From Synechococcus sp. HJ21-Hayes (GTDB taxonomy: Bacteria > Cyanobacteriota > Cyanobacteriia > PCC-6307 > Cyanobiaceae): DNA of 38,516 nucleotides. The stretch is from contig NZ_JAGQBW010000023.1 in NCBI RefSeq assembly GCF_024345835.1, forward strand, positions 1 to 38,516, given 5' to 3'. A model generated the notes under the pieces. It worked only from the letters and a program-made list of their open reading frames with translations, did not search any database and was not told the DNA's origin. This document shows, in pieces, positions 35,003 to 38,516 of the stretch. Every line of letters begins with the position of its first letter. Positions within the stretch are counted from its first letter, which is position 1. A program made the translations under genes and the position numbers.

Positions 35003-35926
35003 TCAATGCACCCACTCGGTCTCCCGGCAATGCCCAAGCGGCGACGCGCGAAGCAGTTCAGAGAGCTGTTGGAAGGCAAAGGCGAAACAGGGATCACCAA
35101 CCACCTCGCGATGGCCGATCACAGCAATCACCTCTGTGAGGTCTAGCTCATAGGGCAGTGGCAGCAACTGCCAACGCTGCTCCAACTCAGCCAAACGATG
35201 GGCCGGCCCATAAGACAACGTGTTCCCATCGCGCGACGCACCCTCCCAACGGTTCACGTCGTAGTTGCTGCCGCCATACGGCGTGCTGGCCAAGCCATGG
35301 GCCTGGAGAGCATTCGTGAGCATTGGAGCCGCACCAAGCGGCAGAGATGGAGATGGGTAACAGGCGAGATCATCAGCAGAAAGGCTGGAGCGAGCGAATA
35401 ACGGATGATCACGGTGCGCTACCACATGAAGGGGTGAGCGAAACAATGGAACACATTGCAGCGTCTGCCCGATCGCGATCCGTCCAGGGCCAAGACGATG
35501 CAACGGCTCTTCAATCAGCGACTGATATTCAAACAAGCCACCAACCCAAAGATCGAGGAGTCGGCCATCTAGAAGCGATAGCGCATGCCCCGCATTCATC
35601 GAGGAGAGGGGGAGCAAACGCCATCCACTGGGCAACGACGGCAGCGAAAAGAGCCAATTCAAGACAATTCTGAACTGCCGACGCCGCGTCCTGATTTTCT
35701 GTGCGGCTGTTCGCAGGGTCAACAGCACATCGTGATTACTCTGAGCGATATAGGATCCGTCTACACGATCAAAGTCGATCCCCAGCACCTCACCAAAGGC
35801 ACGATACCGACGCGAGCAGCTGCTTTGGCTCAGGCCGAGAAGATCGGCAACCTTAGTCGTACTACCGAAGAGCTCGAGGTAGTCGACAATATCGAGATCA
35901 TCAAAGAGCGCCTCACCTAGAACCAT
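35003..35926 (-). CDS. LysR-type transcriptional regulator-like protein
   Basis: A 307-residue protein. Its N terminus has a helix-turn-helix of the LysR kind (DYLELFGSTTKVADLLGLSQ then SSCSRRYRAFGEVLG). A periplasmic-binding-like effector domain follows, with HALSLLDGRLLDLWVGGL, VAHRDHPLFARSSLSADDLA and YPSPSLPLG. Sequence is divergent from classical LysR, so the effector is unknown. The start is uncertain: ATG at 35926 is used, and GTG at 35959 would add eleven residues. It converges on polA with a 13-base gap. Its target genes are not evident here. Confidence 0.72.
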   Translation of the reverse strand: MVLGEALFDDLDIVDYLELFGSTTKVADLLGLSQSSCSRRYRAFGEVLGIDFDRVDGSYIAQSNHDVLLTLRTAAQKIRTRRRQFRIVLNWLFSLPSLPSGWRLLPLSSMNAGHALSLLDGRLLDLWVGGLFEYQSLIEEPLHRLGPGRIAIGQTLQCVPLFRSPLHVVAHRDHPLFARSSLSADDLACYPSPSLPLGAAPMLTNALQAHGLASTPYGGSNYDVNRWEGASRDGNTLSYGPAHRLAELEQRWQLLPLPYELDLTEVIAVIGHREVVGDPCFAFAFQQLSELLRASPLGHCRETEWVH

Positions 35927-36198
35927 CTCGACGCCCAGAGGGCCCAGCCCCTTTTGCACTTACCAAACGTAACGCAGACCCGAACGAGATCTCAATTAGC
36001 CGACCTTTCCATGCACAATCCGCATACGCGCAGCGGCCGGTCTATGCAGTTCATACATATTTGATGTCACAAGCTCACTCGTACCCAGGAGAGACATTTC
36101 TCTATGCGAGTTACAATTAGGAAGTGCGCTTGCGGCTGGGCCGGTAAAGGTTCAATAAGCTCGACCCAAGCTGCTGCCCCTTTTCGATTGGCTTTGTG

Positions 36199-36450
36199 AT
36201 GGGCTGGCTCATTCAGGCGGGATCAGGACTCCTCGGGTGGCTGCTGCTCGCCAACGGGATGGTTTGGGCCCAGGCGCCCGGCAGCCTCAACCCTGGCCTG
36301 CAGCTGCAGCAACAGTGCCTGCGTCCCGCCAGCAGGTGTGATTCCCTTGGGACCTCAACCCCGGCGTAGCCGGGGTTGAGCGCGCGCCTAAGTGACCTGG
36401 ACCAGCGGCTGGCGTTGCAAGGGCTGGGCAGGCCCATGACCCTGGTTTGA
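36199..36450 (+). pseudogene. Small secreted protein gene interrupted by a hairpin carrying TAG
   Basis: From ATG at 36199 a signal peptide (SGLLGWLLLANGMVWAQ) is followed by APGSLNPGLQLQQQCLRPAS and RCDSLGTSTPA, then TAG at 36367. The same frame stays open afterwards and encodes LSARLSDLDQRLALQGLG and RPMTLV before TGA at 36450. The TAG lies in a perfect inverted repeat (36354-36380). The likeliest reading is that a palindromic segment was inserted in a gene of about 75 codons. A 56-residue product ending at the TAG is the alternative. Family unknown. Confidence 0.5.
36354..36380. repeat. Perfect 12-bp inverted repeat with three-base loop
   Basis: CTCAACCCCGGC and GCCGGGGTTGAG flank GTA. 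The hairpin is very GC-rich and has no T run after it. It sits inside the small secreted gene and supplies its in-frame TAG on the plus strand. It differs in sequence from the palindrome at 27227. Confidence 0.85.
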
Positions 36451-36509
36451 GAACCACCTCAACCAGACGAACTGTGGCCAAGATTGATTCTGGTGCCTCT
36501 GCACTGGCG

Positions 36510-36677
36510 CGGCTAGTGGATGGCAGCAGTGCCGGTGAGCTAATCCCGGAACTGGTGCGCCGCGTCCTGCAGCAGGTGGGCTACATCGGCCTGCACATCC
36601 CCAAACTCCGGTCGGGCAGCTATCTGTCCTCGATCCTGGAGCCGCACCGCCGCACTGACTACTCGAGACAAGTCTGA
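36510..36677 (+). pseudogene. IS256-like transposase fragment
   Basis: The frame encodes ELIPELVRRVLQQVGYIGLH then IPKLRSGSYLSSILEPHRRT, which matches the N-terminal segment of IS256 (Mutator) transposases, where xVGTIxLxIPKLRxGSYFPxFLEPRRR is conserved. The zinc-like and catalytic parts are absent and the frame ends soon after at TGA. The upstream piece seems joined after a deletion. This is a short dead remnant. Confidence 0.6.
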
Positions 36678-36726
36678 GAACCCTTTCAACAGCATGGGCC
36701 TCAGTCAATGAGGTGGGCAGGGAGTC

Positions 36727-37975
36727 ATGGGAGCTTCGAGCTGCGAAACCAATCCAATCCCCAGTGGATACGTAGACCCGGCTCCGTCGTGAGCTGATCG
36801 GCCTCCTGCATCAACCCAGAACCTTCTGCGACCAATGCCACCAGGTGCTGCTGGGGTGGATGGTCGCCGGGCTGCTGCTCAGCCAGACCGCCTGTTCCAA
36901 CCGCTGGATCACCGTGCTGCCTCTGGGCCACTGCCTGGCTGCCAACTATCAGCGCTGGCTGAGCAACAGCCGCATCGACGTTGAGGCGCTCTATGGCCCC
37001 ATGGTGCTGTGGGCGATCCAGCACTTGCAAAAGCCAGGCCAGGCCATGCATCAGGCGCACTACACCACGATGCTATGGAACCGCGGCTGCATAGTGGTGA
37101 TCTCGGTGATCTGCAACGGCCGGGCGATGCCGCTGCCGTGGAAAGCACGGGATCAGCCCAGTGCCAGCGTCAGCGCGTCGGTTTCGATCGCCTTGCTGGA
37201 AAAGGCGGAGCAGCTCCTGATCGGATTCGGGGCCATCACACTCCTGGCCGATCGCGCGTTTCCCTATGATTTACCGGTGGCCTGGTTCGCCGCCAGGTCC
37301 CGTTGGAGCTACGTCATGCGTCTGCGCGGCGGCACTGAGATCCATGGCACCGCAGCGCCTCTCGGTTGCCAGGTGCGCCGATTGCATCTCCAGCGCGGTG
37401 AATGCCGTGGCTTCCGCAATGTGCGGCTCTGGGCTGATGGCACTCAGACGGTGAATATGGTGCTCCCCCATCCCACCGGGCTGCCGGTGGAGGAGCCCTG
37501 GATCCTGATCAGCAGCGCTGAGCCCTCGCTGGATCTGGTCTGGAGCTACGCCCAGCGGTTCTGGTGTGAGCAGCTGTTCAGGGACCAGAAATCCGGGGTG
37601 TTCCAGCTGGAGAGCAGCGGCCTGCGGGAACCGGAGCGGATTGATCGGCTGCTGCTCGTGGTCGTGATCGCTGTCTTGGTGGGCAGTCTCCAGGGTTATA
37701 CTCTCAGCCTGGCGGGCCTCAGGCGGCAGGTGGATCCGCATTGGAAACGCGGCATGAGCTTTCTATGGATTGGCCTGGCCGCACTGCAGATGGCGGTGGC
37801 TGATGTCACGGCCAGGTTGATGGCATGGCTACCGATCCCCATCCACGAGCTAGAGCCCTGCATTCTCAGCCGTAAGGCCAGTAGAAGGCATGCGCAGGCC
37901 TGGTTCTCCAGGGTTGAGCTGCCGCCGCGACCGCGATCAGCGACCGATCACACGCCGCTGCTGGTAGTCACATGA
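36727..37975 (+). pseudogene. IS4-family transposase, frameshifted at the 5' end and lacking one catalytic Asp
   Basis: Most of the protein is readable from about 36776 to the TGA at 37975. RRELIGLLHQPRTFCDQC lies upstream of the first good start (GTG at 36845), with an in-frame TAG at 36773. An ATG at 36727 in another frame reads SGYVDPAP up to the same point, so a one-base frameshift is likely. The IS4 signature Y-x2-R-x3-E-x6-K is present (YAQRFWCEQLFRDQK), as is the second Asp (LLADRAFP). The first Asp, expected as DTTMLW, is Tyr (HYTTMLW, codon TAC at 37061). Transposition by this copy is therefore unlikely. Ends of the element were not identified. Confidence 0.8.
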
Positions 37976-38023
37976 TTCGCACGGCTGAGATGTGTCGGGC
38001 AGCCAGGCGCCTAGGTCGTCGTT

Positions 38024-38304
38024 GCGCTGTTGAAGCGGGCCGATCAGCTGCTGTCAGTGTTTGCCGCCATCACCCTGCTGGCTGATGGTGCCTTCCCCAG
38101 TGCCGAGCTGTTGGGCTGGTTCGACGCACGTCCTCGCTGGCGCTATGTGATGCGGCTGTGGGCTGATACCTGGATCCAAGAGACCGCAGCTCCGATGGGC
38201 TGCAAGGTCCGACGCCTGAACTTGCCACGCGGGCACTGCCGGGGCTTCCGAGATGTGCAGCTCTAGAGCAAGGGCAGCAGGCGGGCCAACCTGCTGCTGG
38301 GTTG
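38024..38304 (+). pseudogene. Second, truncated copy of the same IS4-family transposase
   Basis: The frame LLKRADQLLSVFAAITLLAD, GAFPSAELLGWFDARPRW and CKVRRLNLPRGHCRGFRDVQ aligns with the middle of the neighbouring transposase but is clearly diverged. A TAG at 38264 falls where the intact copy has Trp. Beyond it SKGSRRANLLLG continues in frame before another stop. Both ends are missing. It lies only about 50 bases after the first copy, so two related elements decayed side by side. Confidence 0.7.
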
Positions 38305-38345
38305 ACGTGGACCCGCTGGTGGTGCTCGTGGTGTCGGCTGCCGGG

Positions 38346-38391
38346 TGGCTCAGTTTTCGTGTCGCCTCTGGCTCAGTTTTCGCTGTCGCCT
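38346..38391. repeat. Two 22-23 bp direct repeats
   Basis: TGGCTCAGTTTTCGTGTCGC and TGGCTCAGTTTTCGCTGTCG (each continuing CCT or similar) recur with a 23-base period. Closely spaced terminal repeats of this kind are seen at ends of IS21-type elements; the rest of such an element would lie beyond the right edge. Confidence 0.5.
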
Positions 38392-38516
38392 AAGGAATCT
38401 CTGGACAAACGGGTCTTGATCCGTTCGCGGGACGCAGCAACTCTGCTTTCACCGTGATTTTTCTGTGCGGGCTCCTTCTGGTAGACGTTGTCCCCATGCT
38501 CAGCGACCTTGGGCTG

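Noticed and set aside
38373-38516. Minus-strand frame of 47 codons entering from the right edge
   Set aside because: It is highly charged, has no recognisable motif and ends inside the direct repeats; it may be the tail of a gene beyond the window but I cannot support it.

Overview
The window looks like chromosome of a high-GC picocyanobacterium (Cyanobium / Synechococcus type). The basis is GC-rich, tightly overlapping housekeeping genes, a ribosomal protein L19 with an acidic N-terminal extension, a short fused-gene set typical of this group, and a few HIP1 octamers (GCGATCGC at 2582-2589 and 30119-30126). No taxonomic search was possible, so this is an inference.

Layout. 1-400: the tail of an unknown gene and a fragment of an integron-type integrase. 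522-5160: a five-gene ABC importer of the branched-chain/neutral amino acid family (binding protein, LivH, LivM, LivG, LivF), all overlapping or nearly so. 5242-5431: a frameshifted IS1182-like transposase tail that marks the edge of a more A/T-rich island. 5554-15479: the island. It holds secreted proteins of unknown function, a coiled-coil/TPR protein, a translationally coupled operon of four small exported proteins, a large Ser/Ala/aromatic-rich exported protein, two paralogous Cys-rich exported proteins and a TPR-glycosyltransferase. My best candidate for an undescribed system is this cell-surface assembly: low-complexity secreted subunits, some sharing a C-terminal F-x-x-x-F motif, next to a glycosyltransferase that could decorate them.

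15635-21542: gamma-glutamyltransferase, 5-oxoprolinase and a YajQ-family protein on the minus strand, with stop/start overlaps. This is a gamma-glutamyl/5-oxoproline salvage module. 21627-26143: small conserved cyanobacterial genes (MAPEG, DprA-like, BioD/DRTGG-like, SDR), methionine aminopeptidase and a PepSY-like membrane protein. 26187-28951: translation genes (rplS, tRNA-Trp, tRNA-Asp, gltX). 28948-30780: a sodium/proton antiporter, a small conserved protein and a DUF1643 pseudogene. 30818-31867: a nucleotidyltransferase-HEPN-nucleotidyltransferase module of toxin-antitoxin type. 31987-34989: polA, which carries a short palindromic element in its interdomain linker; a second copy lies between genes at 27227. 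35003-35926: a LysR-like regulator.

36199-38516: a graveyard of mobile DNA. It holds a small secreted gene interrupted by a perfect hairpin, an IS256-like fragment, an inactivated IS4-family transposase, a second truncated copy of the same transposase, and short direct repeats resembling insertion-sequence ends.
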